A DNA stretch of 40,852 nt, taken from contig JADZDL010000436.1 in assembly GCA_020851075.1 (NCBI GenBank), positions 1 to 40,852 of the forward strand, given 5' to 3'. The notes under the pieces were generated by a model. The model was not told where the DNA came from, did no database searches, and saw nothing but the letters and a program-made list of their open reading frames with translations. The stretch is from Planctomycetota bacterium. Lineage in GTDB: Bacteria; Planctomycetota; UBA1135; UBA2386. The position numbers and the translations under genes are program-made. Below, one piece after another: positions 1-8,524 of the stretch; position 1 is the first letter of the stretch, and the number at the start of each line of letters is the position of its first letter.

Positions 1-996
1 CTTGCCGATCTCGTTGAGGCCGTCGATCGTGCGGTGGATCACGTAGTGCGGCATCGAGTTGTTGATCTCGCCCGCGAGCTCGATGAAGCGCGTGTGGTGC
101 CCGTACTCGCGCGCCTTCCACGTCAGGTAGAACGGATCGATCGGGATGCAGTGCCCACCGAGGCCGGGGCCTGGGTAGAAGGCCTGGAAGCCGAAAGGCT
201 TGGTCTTCGCCGCGTCGATCACCTTCCAGATGTCGATGTCCATCGCCGCGAGCACGGGCTTCAGCTCGTTCACGAGCGCGATATTCACGCAGCGGTAGAT
301 GTTCTCGAGCAGCTTCGCAGCCTCGGCGATCTCCGCGGATTCGACTGAGATGACCTGCTTGATCGCGGCGGCGTAGAGCATCGTGGCGAGCTTGCCGCTC
401 ACTTCGTCGATGCCGCCGACGAGCTTCGGAATGGTCTGCGTGCTGTGGTCCTTGCGACCTGGATCTTCGCGTTCGGGGCTGAACGCCATGAAGTAGTCCT
501 GGCCCGCGACGAGCCCGGTCTTGGCGAGGATCGGCAGGCAGTCGCCGCGCGTCGTGCCCGGATAGGTCGTGGACTCGAGGGAGATGAGCTGGCCCTTGCG
601 CAGAACCTTCGCCACCATCTCCGTCGACTTCACGATGTAGCTCATGTCCGGCTCACCGTGGCGGCCGAGCGGCGTCGGTACGCACAGGATGATTGCATCG
701 GCCTTGGCGAGCGAACTCGGGTCGGCGGACGCCACAAACTTGGGGGACTTGGACAGCTCCTGGACGAAGTCTTCGCCGAGGTGTTTCAGGTACGACTCGC
801 CGCGATGCAGCATGTCGATCTTCTGTTGATCGACGTCATAGCCAACGACGGAGAAGCCGGCTTGGAAGAAGGCGCGGAGCAGAGGCAGGCCGACGTAGCC
901 GAGTCCGACGACACCGACGGTGGCGGTGCGGGTACGGATCTTCTGTTCGAGCTGGGAAGCGGGGGAATTGGTCTCGACCATGGTGGTTGTGGCCAT
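1..996 (-). CDS. wbpA: UDP-N-acetylglucosamine/nucleotide-sugar 6-dehydrogenase, C-terminus cut by window edge
   Basis: This NAD-dependent dehydrogenase oxidises the C6 hydroxyl of a UDP-sugar to a uronic acid in two steps, for surface polysaccharide synthesis in the cytoplasm. I read 332 codons from ATG at 996 down to base 1 with no stop. The N-terminal Rossmann motif VGVVGLGYVGLP lies near residues 27-38. The catalytic cysteine is in GGHCIPIDPFYL, about Cys283. The segment ESTTYPGTT and the motif FSPEREDPG match the WbpA/WecC/TviB branch better than UDP-glucose dehydrogenase. Most of the substrate-binding C-terminal domain is missing because the gene leaves the window. It is divergent from the lipoprotein gene starting at 1102. 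The exact sugar substrate is inferred from family resemblance only. Confidence 0.88.
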   Translation of the reverse strand, partial: MATTTMVETNSPASQLEQKIRTRTATVGVVGLGYVGLPLLRAFFQAGFSVVGYDVDQQKIDMLHRGESYLKHLGEDFVQELSKSPKFVASADPSSLAKADAIILCVPTPLGRHGEPDMSYIVKSTEMVAKVLRKGQLISLESTTYPGTTRGDCLPILAKTGLVAGQDYFMAFSPEREDPGRKDHSTQTIPKLVGGIDEVSGKLATMLYAAAIKQVISVESAEIAEAAKLLENIYRCVNIALVNELKPVLAAMDIDIWKVIDAAKTKPFGFQAFYPGPGLGGHCIPIDPFYLTWKAREYGHHTRFIELAGEINNSMPHYVIHRTIDGLNEIGK

Positions 997-1101
997 AGGC
1001 GTAGCGGCCCATCGGCATTCAGGCCAGTGTGAGTGGAGGATCCGTGAATTCCCGGGGGGCCGGGCAACGTTGCTCCATGGTCCGCGCTGCGGCGCCCCCT
1101 C

Positions 1102-2253
1102 ATGAAGATCTGTCCTCGCAGGTGGCTTGGCGCGGCGGTGGGTTGGTTCTTCCTGGGGAGCTTGCCCGGCTGCCTGACTTCGGCGTTGTGGGAAGATCAC
1201 CCCTCGCGGGTGCTCATGGAGAGCCGGTCGGAGGCGCGTTTGGAAGTCGTCCTTGGCCGGGATGCGGAAGTGGCGGAGGATCTGGTTGTCGAGGCAAGCC
1301 GGCTCGATGGCACAGAAATGGCGAAGGCGAGTGGGGTTGCCGAGTCACACGGCTGGTGGCGGCTCCTGCCGCGTGAAGGTGGTGCCGAGGCGGCTGCGTT
1401 GCTGGCCGGTTCGTCGCTTTTTGCGATCGAGAGCGCCGAACTGCAGGTTCACCGGCATGTGGTCGGTGAAGAGGTTCAGCGCAGTGATGCCGAGTTGCGG
1501 CTGATCGGCCAGCCTTGCCTCGCGGGTCTCGCCGTGGTGCTCGATGGTGCAAACCTCCCCGTGGAGACGCTGCACGCTTTGCAGCAGGCCGTGCTCGGGG
1601 ACGCGTTCCCGATGGCGGTCGAGCGTGCGCCGCTGCCGGCGATGTTCGCCGAGTGTGTGGAGCGGCTCGCGCGCTTGGACCTTTCGCCGCTGGGCAAGAC
1701 CGAAGGCCGGCTGCGCCCTGTGCGGTTGCAGAGTTACGCGTGGGTTGACGCGATGTTTTGGCCCGTTGATGCGCAGCGAGTCCAGGAGCTGCTTGGCGAG
1801 GACTTCACCTCCGTGGAGACTACGCTGGGTGAGCGCTTGCAGCGCCTTGCCAGCCTCAGGCTCCTGGCGGTGCTCGCCGTCGGCGAAGCTAGTGGAGAGC
1901 GCATCACGGTGGCGCTGCGCCCCGATGCCATCTGGTTGTGGGGAGCCATGCAGGCCGTGGGGGCTGGTCGGGTGGCGCACGATTCCCGATGGCTTGCCGA
2001 ACCGCAGGCCGAGGCGCTCACGATGGTCGCCGAGTCCTTGGCGACACGCGTGCGCGGTGCGATGTGCATGCACTTCGTGCATGCGCACTACGTCGTCGAG
2101 AGCGACAGCGTGTTCGGCAAGATCCTGCTGACGCCGTTGGCGGTTGCCGTCGACGCCTGCACGCTCGGGTTGTGCGCGGTGGTGCTGTCGCTGCTCGATG
2201 ACGACGACGACGACGAGTGTGCGTCTTCCCACCACCGTCGCCATCGTCACTGA
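1102..2253 (+). CDS. Predicted lipoprotein of unknown function with Asp-rich and His/Arg-rich C-terminal tail
   Basis: I do not recognise the family. The 383-residue protein begins with a basic, hydrophobic signal peptide ending in the lipobox LPGC (Cys about residue 24), so it is probably lipid-anchored outside the cytoplasmic membrane. The middle is a mixed alpha/beta-looking stretch without obvious catalytic motifs. Near residues 340-365 there is a hydrophobic segment (ILLTPLAVAVDACTLGLCAVVLSLL). It is followed directly by a run of six Asp, then Glu-Cys, and a terminal HHRRHRH. That tail could bind divalent metal or simply be disordered. The start was chosen because it gives the signal peptide; no clear ribosome-binding site precedes it. 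It stands alone, 13 bp before the convergent nuclease-fold gene. Confidence 0.7.
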   Translation: MKICPRRWLGAAVGWFFLGSLPGCLTSALWEDHPSRVLMESRSEARLEVVLGRDAEVAEDLVVEASRLDGTEMAKASGVAESHGWWRLLPREGGAEAAALLAGSSLFAIESAELQVHRHVVGEEVQRSDAELRLIGQPCLAGLAVVLDGANLPVETLHALQQAVLGDAFPMAVERAPLPAMFAECVERLARLDLSPLGKTEGRLRPVRLQSYAWVDAMFWPVDAQRVQELLGEDFTSVETTLGERLQRLASLRLLAVLAVGEASGERITVALRPDAIWLWGAMQAVGAGRVAHDSRWLAEPQAEALTMVAESLATRVRGAMCMHFVHAHYVVESDSVFGKILLTPLAVAVDACTLGLCAVVLSLLDDDDDDECASSHHRRHRH

Positions 2254-2266
2254 TCGATCCCCGCCG

Positions 2267-3121
2267 TCATTCCACCGAGAAGGAGAGGCTGGCGACGACC
2301 GGATGGTGATCGCTCGGCCAGCGACCGTTGGCGCCCGGCTGGCTCAGGATGGCCGCACTGCGCGTCACCAGCCCCTGGTTGGTGAGGATGTAGTCGATCT
2401 TGTCGCCGCTGGTGCCACCCTTGAAGGCGTGGAACGTTCCCACCGCCGCAGCAGCGGGATTGGTATCGCGGAACGTGTCGCGCAGTCCCGCAGCGCGCAG
2501 GGTGGTGAGCGGGGCGGATTGTTCTCCGGTATTGAAGTCACCGAGCAGGAGGTTGGGGCCACTCGTAGCCGCGATCCTCTGGGCGAGGAGTTCGGCGCTG
2601 TGCAGGCGCGCATTGGCTCCGCGATGGTCGAAATGCGCGTTCCAGACCGTGATGGTGCGCGAGGTCGTGGTGTCTTGCACGCGTGCCCACGTGCAGAGGC
2701 GCGTCAAGGCCGCGTCCCAGCCGACGGACGCGACCACCTGCGGAGTCTGGCTGAGCCAGAAATCCCCGGACTCGAGCACGCGAAAGCGCCGCCGGTCGAG
2801 GAACAGGGCCGCGTGTTCGCCCTTCTCGCCGCCGTCGCGGCCTTGCCCGATGCGCACGTGGTTGGGCAGACACTGCTCGAGAAACTGCAGCTGTGCGGCG
2901 AGCGCTTCCTGCACGGCCAGGATGGCTGGGTCGGCCTCGGCGATGCGCTGGGCGAGCATGTCGCGGCGCAGATGCCAGGCGTCGGCGCCGTCCTGGGCGG
3001 TGCCGTAGCGGATGTTGAACGTCATCGCCGTAAAGGGCGCCGCGGACACCGCTGGATCGGGCGTGGTGCAGTTGCTCAGCAAGGTCAGTAGTCCCAACAG
3101 GCCAAGGAGACGTCGAATCAT
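2267..3121 (-). CDS. Exported endonuclease/exonuclease/phosphatase (EEP) family protein
   Basis: The protein has the EEP (DNase I-like) fold, a metal-dependent phosphodiesterase. The family cuts nucleic acids, phosphoinositides or sphingomyelin, and the substrate here is not readable. In the 284-residue product the family motifs occur in order: FNIRYG, VQEAL (metal-binding Glu), WNAHFDH (catalytic His), LLGDFN, KIDYILTN and PSDHHPVVA. The chosen ATG at 3121 starts MIRRLLGLLGLLTLLSNC, a short signal peptide with a lipobox-like LLSNC, so the enzyme probably works outside the cytoplasm as a lipoprotein. The frame stays open far upstream, but that extension is low-complexity and overlaps the opposite-strand membrane-protein gene, so I rejected it. 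The neighbouring genes give no pathway context. Confidence 0.87.
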   Translation of the reverse strand: MIRRLLGLLGLLTLLSNCTTPDPAVSAAPFTAMTFNIRYGTAQDGADAWHLRRDMLAQRIAEADPAILAVQEALAAQLQFLEQCLPNHVRIGQGRDGGEKGEHAALFLDRRRFRVLESGDFWLSQTPQVVASVGWDAALTRLCTWARVQDTTTSRTITVWNAHFDHRGANARLHSAELLAQRIAATSGPNLLLGDFNTGEQSAPLTTLRAAGLRDTFRDTNPAAAAVGTFHAFKGGTSGDKIDYILTNQGLVTRSAAILSQPGANGRWPSDHHPVVASLSFSVE

Positions 3122-3193
3122 GCGGCAGAGCCTACCGTGGTGCGGGTCTGACATCGCTGGTGACGCGTGAGGACGCGGCGATAGCATGCGGCC

Positions 3194-3613
3194 ATGGTGG
3201 CGTTCGAAGGCATCGGCCAGTGGTTCAACGAGCATTCGTCCCTGCTCGGCTGGTCCCTCGTGGCGTCCCTCGGGTCGCTTGTGATCACGCTCCTGCTGTT
3301 GCCCGTGATCGTCGTGCGATTGCCAGCCGACTACTTCGTGGCTTCGCGCCGCGAACTCGTGGCGCGTGCGAGCCTCGGTCGCCTGGTCTTGGCCATCGGC
3401 AAGAACCTGCTCGGCGCCGTATTCCTGATCGTCGGACTGATCCTGCTGGTGTTGCCGGGGCAAGGGCTCCTGACCATGCTGATCGGTCTCTTGTTGCTCG
3501 ACTTTCCGGGCAAACGCGCCGTGGAACTCAAACTCGTGCGGCGACCCGGCATCGCCGCGTTCCTGAATCGCATGCGCGCGCGCCATGGTCGGCCGCCATT
3601 CGTGGTGCAATGA
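3194..3613 (+). CDS. Small PGPGW-type transmembrane protein
   Basis: A 139-residue membrane protein. One hydrophobic segment covers roughly residues 18-42 and a second hairpin-like segment covers roughly 75-105. The second carries the signature GLILLVLPGQGLLT, followed by LLLLDFPGKR and a basic tail. This is the pattern of the PGPGW putative transmembrane family, whose biochemical role is not known. The gene ends one base before the likely GTG start of the HDAC-fold gene, so the two are almost certainly one transcription unit and translationally coupled. What links a PGPGW protein to a deacetylase-type amidohydrolase is not evident from the sequence. Confidence 0.8.
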   Translation: MVAFEGIGQWFNEHSSLLGWSLVASLGSLVITLLLLPVIVVRLPADYFVASRRELVARASLGRLVLAIGKNLLGAVFLIVGLILLVLPGQGLLTMLIGLLLLDFPGKRAVELKLVRRPGIAAFLNRMRARHGRPPFVVQ

Positions 3614-3614
3614 C

Positions 3615-4526
3615 GTGCGCATTCACTACTCGGATCCATTCACGTTCCCGCTGCCGCCGGAACACCGGTTTCCACTCGAGAAGTACCGGTTGCTGCGCGA
3701 ACGCATCGAAGGGTGGCCGGCGAGTACCGGCGTCGAACTCGTGCTCGCACCGCGAGCGCTGCGCGAGGAGCTGCTGTGGGCGCACTCCGCGGCATACGTC
3801 GACGCCTTCTGCGCAGGTCGCCTGGATGCCGAGCATCAGCGGCGCATCGGGTTTCCATGGAGTCCAGAACTCGTCGAGCGGTCTTTGCGCAGTTGCGGCG
3901 GCACGCTGGCGACGGCGCGCGCAGCGCTGCTGGAAGGCGCTTCGGTCTACCTTGCCGGTGGAACGCACCATGCGCGTGCGGATCAGGGCGCCGGCTACTG
4001 CGTGTTCAATGACTGCGCGGTGGGGGCGCGACTCGTGCAGCGCGAAGGTGGCGTGCAGCGTGTGCTCATCGTCGATACCGATGTGCATCAAGGGGATGGC
4101 ACGGCGGCGATCTTCGCGGGGGATCCGAGCGTGTTCACATTCTCGATCCACGGCGCGCAGAACTTCCCGAGCACCAAGGCGACCAGTGATCTCGATCTCG
4201 CTTTGCCCTCCGGAACGGGCGATGGGGACTATCTGGAGCAGTTTGCGGCCGGCCTCGCGAAGGCGTTCGCGTGCAGCGATCCGCAGTTCGTGTTCTTCCT
4301 CAGTGGCGCCGACCCGCACGAAGGGGATCGACTTGGTCGATTGCGCATCAGCAAAGGTGGGCTGGAGCAGCGCGATCGGATGGTGTTTCTTGCCTGTCGC
4401 CAGCGCGGGCTGCGAGTTGCCACGGTGATGGGTGGGGGCTACGGCAAGAACATCGCCGACACCGTCGATGTGTACGAGGCGACGGTGCGGCAGGCGGTGT
4501 TGGCGCAGCAGCTCAGCCCTTCGTGA
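3615..4526 (+). CDS. Histone-deacetylase-fold zinc amidohydrolase
   Basis: This is a member of the arginase/deacetylase superfamily, which removes acyl groups from acyl-lysines, polyamines or similar small molecules using one zinc ion. The 303 residues contain GGTHHA (paired active-site histidines), VDTDVHQGDGTA (zinc-binding Asp and His), FLSGADPHEGDRLG (third zinc ligand Asp) and a C-terminal MGGGY loop. All catalytic positions I can identify are intact. The GTG at 3615 reads VRIHYSDPFTFPLPPEHRF, the usual N-terminus of bacterial relatives, and follows the upstream stop by one base. An in-frame ATG at 3585 would overlap the membrane-protein gene by 29 bp and add ten unlikely residues. The 3' end overlaps the convergent lipoprotein gene by 14 bp. 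The substrate is unknown. Confidence 0.88.
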   Translation: MRIHYSDPFTFPLPPEHRFPLEKYRLLRERIEGWPASTGVELVLAPRALREELLWAHSAAYVDAFCAGRLDAEHQRRIGFPWSPELVERSLRSCGGTLATARAALLEGASVYLAGGTHHARADQGAGYCVFNDCAVGARLVQREGGVQRVLIVDTDVHQGDGTAAIFAGDPSVFTFSIHGAQNFPSTKATSDLDLALPSGTGDGDYLEQFAAGLAKAFACSDPQFVFFLSGADPHEGDRLGRLRISKGGLEQRDRMVFLACRQRGLRVATVMGGGYGKNIADTVDVYEATVRQAVLAQQLSPS

Positions 4527-4878
4527 GTTTCTCGCCGCGGATCGTGACGGTCTTGAAGCGCAGGAAGCCAAGCGAGAGGTGGGTCAGCAACCAGTCGTGG
4601 AACGAACCCGCGACGCTGACCCGGAAGTTGGCGACGCCTTCGCAGTCGCCGCAGCGTTCGCGGACCAGCTGGGCGACGTCCGGGATGCTCTCACCAAACA
4701 ACCCGTGCACCCACAGGGTGTCCTTGGCTTGGATCTCAAAGGACTCGTGAGCGAGCCCTGGGGTGGTGATGGGGCTCGCGCTGACCGGAAACGGCACGGA
4801 GGTTAGATCGTACGAGAAACTGCTGCAGCCGGCGAGCAGGGCCGTCGCAGCGAGCAGCGAGAGGTGGGACTTCGGCAT
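4513..4878 (-). CDS. Small lipoprotein, weakly Bor-like
   Basis: A 121-residue protein with a clear lipoprotein signal, MPKSHLSLLAATALLAGCSS, lipobox LLAGC (Cys about 18). After it comes a Pro-rich linker and a compact domain containing DTLWVHGLFGES, a Cys-x-x-Cys (CGDC), and the hydrophobic stretch WLLTHLSLGFLRFKTVTIRG. The order and spacing (a 'xxFxxxGL' strand, a Cys-containing helix, then a hydrophobic strand before a final beta-strand) resemble the Bor/Iss surface lipoproteins. I regard this as a weak visual match. The ATG at 4878 was chosen because it starts the signal peptide. The gene is convergent with the HDAC-fold gene and divergent from the ECF sigma gene. Confidence 0.68.
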   Translation of the reverse strand: MPKSHLSLLAATALLAGCSSFSYDLTSVPFPVSASPITTPGLAHESFEIQAKDTLWVHGLFGESIPDVAQLVRERCGDCEGVANFRVSVAGSFHDWLLTHLSLGFLRFKTVTIRGEKLTKG

Positions 4879-5161
4879 GGTGCCATGGTGACACCAGGAG
4901 CCGCCGCTTGCCACTGTGCGTTGCCTTCGACGCGCGCAGCGTCGATCGAGTGCCTTGGCTTGCAGCCAGGAGCGGAAGTCCGGCCAAAACCACACGCCGC
5001 GGTTCGTTTTCTGGGCGGCTGCCGCTGTTTGGGACGTGTTCTCTGCGAGCTTCTCAATCGCTGGCCGTTCGCGGCGACCTCGAGTGCTGCGAATGCCGGC
5101 CAACACGGCGCTGGGCTGGTCGGTCGTTGCATTGGGCGCCCGCGGCTCGTCGAATGTCGTC

Positions 5162-5836
5162 GTGGCGGAGTTGCCTTCGATCCAGGACTTGCTGCAGCGG
5201 TGGCATGCGGGCGACCAGCAGGCCCTGGAACAACTCGTCGCGAGAAACCTGCCCTGGTTGCGCCAGCACGTCGAACGGCGACTTGGCGGGTTTCTGCGCG
5301 AGCGCGGGGATGCCGGTGACTATCTGCACGATGCCCTGCTCGACTTCCTTCGCGACGGGCCACGCTTTCAGGTGCGCGACGAAACCCAGTTCCGCGGGCT
5401 GCTCGTTCGCGTCATCGAGAACACCCTGCGCGACAAGAACGACTGGTTCCGCGCCAAGCGGCGCAATCTCGGCCGGGTGGCCCCGATGCCGGCCGACAGT
5501 GTGCTCGATCTGCATTCGGGCATCGTGGTGTCGAGTACGCCGAGTCGCCAGGTGGCGCGCGAAGAGAGTCGGGCCTGGGTGCGGCTGGCGCTGGAACTGC
5601 TTCTACCCGAGGATCGCAAGGTGATCCTCGGGCGCGACTACGAAGATCGTTCGTTCGTCGAGATCGGCGAAGAACTTGGTTTGTCAGCGGCGGCGGTGCG
5701 CATGCGGTGGACGCGGGCGGTTGGGCGGTTGGCGCAGACCATGCTGAAGTTGCGGGCTGGCGAAGTGGCCGGCTCGGACCTGGACGAAGGTGATGAACCC
5801 GCGGGGGGTGAGGATCGAGGGGGCTCGCAGCCATGA
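5162..5836 (+). CDS. ECF RNA polymerase sigma factor coupled to a Ser/Thr kinase
   Basis: A two-domain ECF sigma factor that directs RNA polymerase to a specific promoter set. In the 224 residues, region 2 covers ELPSIQDLLQRWHAGD through a DYLHDALLDFL helix. After a linker, region 4 includes LLLPEDRKVILGRDYEDRS and the helix-turn-helix GEELGLSAAAVRMRWTRA. The GTG at 5162 places the first residues just before region 2. An in-frame ATG at 5093 would add 23 residues of no recognisable structure; neither start has a good ribosome-binding site. The stop codon overlaps the kinase start (ATGA at 5833-5836), so the two proteins are translationally coupled. No anti-sigma factor is present; in such planctomycetal pairs the kinase is the presumed regulator (inference). 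Confidence 0.85.
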   Translation: MAELPSIQDLLQRWHAGDQQALEQLVARNLPWLRQHVERRLGGFLRERGDAGDYLHDALLDFLRDGPRFQVRDETQFRGLLVRVIENTLRDKNDWFRAKRRNLGRVAPMPADSVLDLHSGIVVSSTPSRQVAREESRAWVRLALELLLPEDRKVILGRDYEDRSFVEIGEELGLSAAAVRMRWTRAVGRLAQTMLKLRAGEVAGSDLDEGDEPAGGEDRGGSQP

Positions 5837-8487
5837 GAGGGGACCCGATGTCGAGTGCCTCGGAACGACTCGAGCGCGCCTTGGAAGTGTTCTTGCAGCA
5901 CGCGGAAGCCGGCGGCGACGAGGTGGCGCAGGTGATCGAGGCCAACCCGGATCTGCGCGACCTCTTGGTGCCGATGTTTGCGCGAGATGGCGAGGGCAGT
6001 GGTGAGAACGAAGGGGAATTGGCCGTGTTGGGCGACTTCCGTCTCGTGCGCGAACTCGGCCGCGGCGGCATGGGCATCGTCTACGAGGCCTGGCAGCGTT
6101 CGCTCGATCGGCCCGTGGCCTTGAAGGTGTTGTCGCCAGCGTTGATGGCGAGTCCGAGCGCCGTGGCGCGCTTTCGCCGCGAAGCTGCGGCGGTGGGGCG
6201 CCTTCGCCATGTGGGCATCGTCGAGGTGCATGGTTTTGGCAACGAAGGGGACCGGCACTGGTTTGCGATGGGGCTCATCGATGGCGAGCCGCTGACCAGA
6301 TGCCGCGACCGCTTTGCGAGTCCCCCGCGGGCCGTGGCGTTGTTGGTCCAGGTGCTCGAAGCGCTGGATTACGCGCACCGGGCCGGGCTCGTGCATCGCG
6401 ATGTGAAGCCCGGCAACGTGATCGTGCGCGCGGATGACTCGGCGGTGCTCACGGACTTTGGTCTGGCACACGACGCGGAACTGCCGAGCGTGACCACGGA
6501 TGGCAGCTTTCTCGGCACTCTGGAATATGCGTCGCCAGAGCAACTGCAGGGCGTTGAGGTCGATGCACGCACGGACCTGTGGTCGGTCGGCGTCATGCTC
6601 TACGAGTTGCTGGCGGGCGAACGTCCGTTCGTGCGCGGGTCCGCGACCGCGGTGATGAAGGCGATCCTCGTCGAGGAACCCCGCGCCCTGCGTCGGCGCA
6701 ACGCGGACGTTTCGACCGATCTGGCGGCGATCGTCGATCGGGCCATGCAGAAGGATCCCGCGCGTCGTTATGCCACGGCCAGGGACTTTCGCGCCGATCT
6801 GCGCGCGTGGCAATCGGGAGGCGTGGTGAGCGCGCGCGCGCCGGGCCCGGCCGAACGAGTGGTGCGTTGGATGCGTCGCGAACCGTGGCGAGCGACGACC
6901 GCGGCAGTGCTCGTGCTGGGGGCGCCGATGCTGACGGCGACCCTTGGATATCTCTGGGCCAACGCGCCGAGGATTGCTGCAGCGGCCGCAGCGGAGATCG
7001 CGCAGCACCGCGAAGACGTTCTGACGACGGCGTGGTTGGCGTTGGCCGAAGAGGATGTGTCGAGAGGATTCCAGGCCCTGGAGTCCTATTCGCCGGCGGC
7101 GGATGACTTTGAAGTGCCGATCGCGTGGGCGGCGTTGCTGGTGCACGAGGGGCGGCGAGCGGAAGCCGTGCAACGGTTGGCACCGTTTGCCAAGGAACCT
7201 GCCGTACAGCATGTGCTGGCGATGGTGCAGGAGCGCGACCAGGGCGCAGAGTTGGGGCTTGCCGCCGCGATCGCGACGACGCCGATCGAGAGCTTCGTGC
7301 TCGGCATGGTGGCGTATGAGCAGGTGCACAAGCATCGTCGCAGCGAGCAGAACTTCGCAATCGCAACGCGGCATATGGGGGCAGCCGTGGCGATGTCGGC
7401 GCAGCCGCGGGCTGCGTTCTTGTTTTGGTGGATGGTGAGTGCAGCGCGCTCCCGGAATGAAGACGCCTTCCTTACGGCGTTTGCTGCCTACGAACGGCAT
7501 TTCCCGGCCAGCCATGGTCTGGAGCTTGCTTGCATCCTCTGTGCCAGCATGCTGCCCATCGAGCGCGGTCTGGTTCATTTGCGAAGGGCGGACTTCGCCA
7601 AGATGCCGCGCGGGAACCTTGCGTTGGCGTTGTTGTTGACCCGTTCAGGAGCCTTTGACGAAGCCGCGCGGGCGTATCGTGCGGGGCTCGCCGCGGATCC
7701 GAAGAACGTACGCGCGTGGCTGCAGTTCGCGGAGCTCCTGGAGAAGCAGAAGCAGCTACCTGCCGCCGCGGAGGCGGCACGCGCCGTGCTGGCGATCGAC
7801 GCCAACAACGCCGAGGCGTGGAGTCGTCTGGGCGCGGTGCTGGTGAAGCAGGGCGACGCTGTGGCTGCCCGTGAGGCGTTTCTGCAGGCTACGAAGGCGG
7901 CACCGGAGCAATGGCGTCTGCACTTCAATCTAGGGCTCATGCTGCGCGACGCCGGCGATTACGAGGCGGCGCTGCGGGAGTTCCAGGCGGCGGCGTCCTG
8001 TGATCCGTTGCAGACCGGGCCGTGGGAGCTGTCGGCTGCTATGCTGCGCCGCGCGAGTCGCAAGGAGGAGGCTCTGCTGGCGGACTTGCGAGCCCTCCAG
8101 ACGGCGCCAAAGGACTGGAATCTGTGTTCCACGGTGGCCGTGCAATTGAGCCAGGCCGGGTTGTTGGTGGTTGCGGTCGAACATGCCACTCGCGCAACCG
8201 AACTTGGTCCCAAGGAGCCCAAGGCCTGGTCGCGCCTTGCCGAGGTCCTGCTCGACATGCCCGTGGTCGATGGGCCGCGCGCGCTGCAGGCCGCGCGCCG
8301 TGCCGACGAACTCGCCAAGGGTGCGGATGCGCGTGGTACCTGGCTGCTCGCCCGGGCCGAAGGCGCCAATGGCGATCAGGCCGCGGCGATGGCGCGCCTC
8401 GAGGCGTTGCTAGCAGGCACCAAGGTGCCGGCCAGCGTGCGTCAGTTGGCCGAGGCGGAACTCAGCCGGCTGCGCGCCGCGAAGTAG
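5833..8487 (+). CDS. Membrane Ser/Thr protein kinase with TPR-type C-terminal half
   Basis: An 884-residue PknB-like kinase. The kinase domain, about residues 70-335, has the glycine loop ELGRGGMGIVYEA, the ATP lysine in PVALKVL, HRDVKPGN, DFGLA and the activation-segment end GTLEYASPEQ, so it should be active. One transmembrane helix follows near 353-375 (TTAAVLVLGAPMLTATLGYLW). Roughly residues 560-870 are helical repeats with TPR spacing, including ARAYRAGLAADPKNVRAWLQ. They probably lie outside the cytoplasmic membrane and sense or bind partners. A second ATG at 5848 is possible, but the ATGA overlap with the sigma gene favours 5833. The physical pairing suggests that the kinase modifies the sigma factor; this is an inference. 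Confidence 0.93.
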   Translation: MRGDPMSSASERLERALEVFLQHAEAGGDEVAQVIEANPDLRDLLVPMFARDGEGSGENEGELAVLGDFRLVRELGRGGMGIVYEAWQRSLDRPVALKVLSPALMASPSAVARFRREAAAVGRLRHVGIVEVHGFGNEGDRHWFAMGLIDGEPLTRCRDRFASPPRAVALLVQVLEALDYAHRAGLVHRDVKPGNVIVRADDSAVLTDFGLAHDAELPSVTTDGSFLGTLEYASPEQLQGVEVDARTDLWSVGVMLYELLAGERPFVRGSATAVMKAILVEEPRALRRRNADVSTDLAAIVDRAMQKDPARRYATARDFRADLRAWQSGGVVSARAPGPAERVVRWMRREPWRATTAAVLVLGAPMLTATLGYLWANAPRIAAAAAAEIAQHREDVLTTAWLALAEEDVSRGFQALESYSPAADDFEVPIAWAALLVHEGRRAEAVQRLAPFAKEPAVQHVLAMVQERDQGAELGLAAAIATTPIESFVLGMVAYEQVHKHRRSEQNFAIATRHMGAAVAMSAQPRAAFLFWWMVSAARSRNEDAFLTAFAAYERHFPASHGLELACILCASMLPIERGLVHLRRADFAKMPRGNLALALLLTRSGAFDEAARAYRAGLAADPKNVRAWLQFAELLEKQKQLPAAAEAARAVLAIDANNAEAWSRLGAVLVKQGDAVAAREAFLQATKAAPEQWRLHFNLGLMLRDAGDYEAALREFQAAASCDPLQTGPWELSAAMLRRASRKEEALLADLRALQTAPKDWNLCSTVAVQLSQAGLLVVAVEHATRATELGPKEPKAWSRLAEVLLDMPVVDGPRALQAARRADELAKGADARGTWLLARAEGANGDQAAAMARLEALLAGTKVPASVRQLAEAELSRLRAAK

Positions 8488-8524
8488 CCGGCCGCGCGCA
8501 GCGAGGGAATCGCGCCTGCCGCGA

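Noticed and set aside
3122-3622. N-terminal extension of the EEP-family protein
   Set aside because: It overlaps the membrane-protein gene on the other strand and would bury the signal peptide internally.
5638-7578. Open minus-strand frame of about 646 codons inside the first Ser/Thr kinase gene
   Set aside because: The plus strand carries an unambiguous kinase; the antisense product is His/Arg-rich with no family features.
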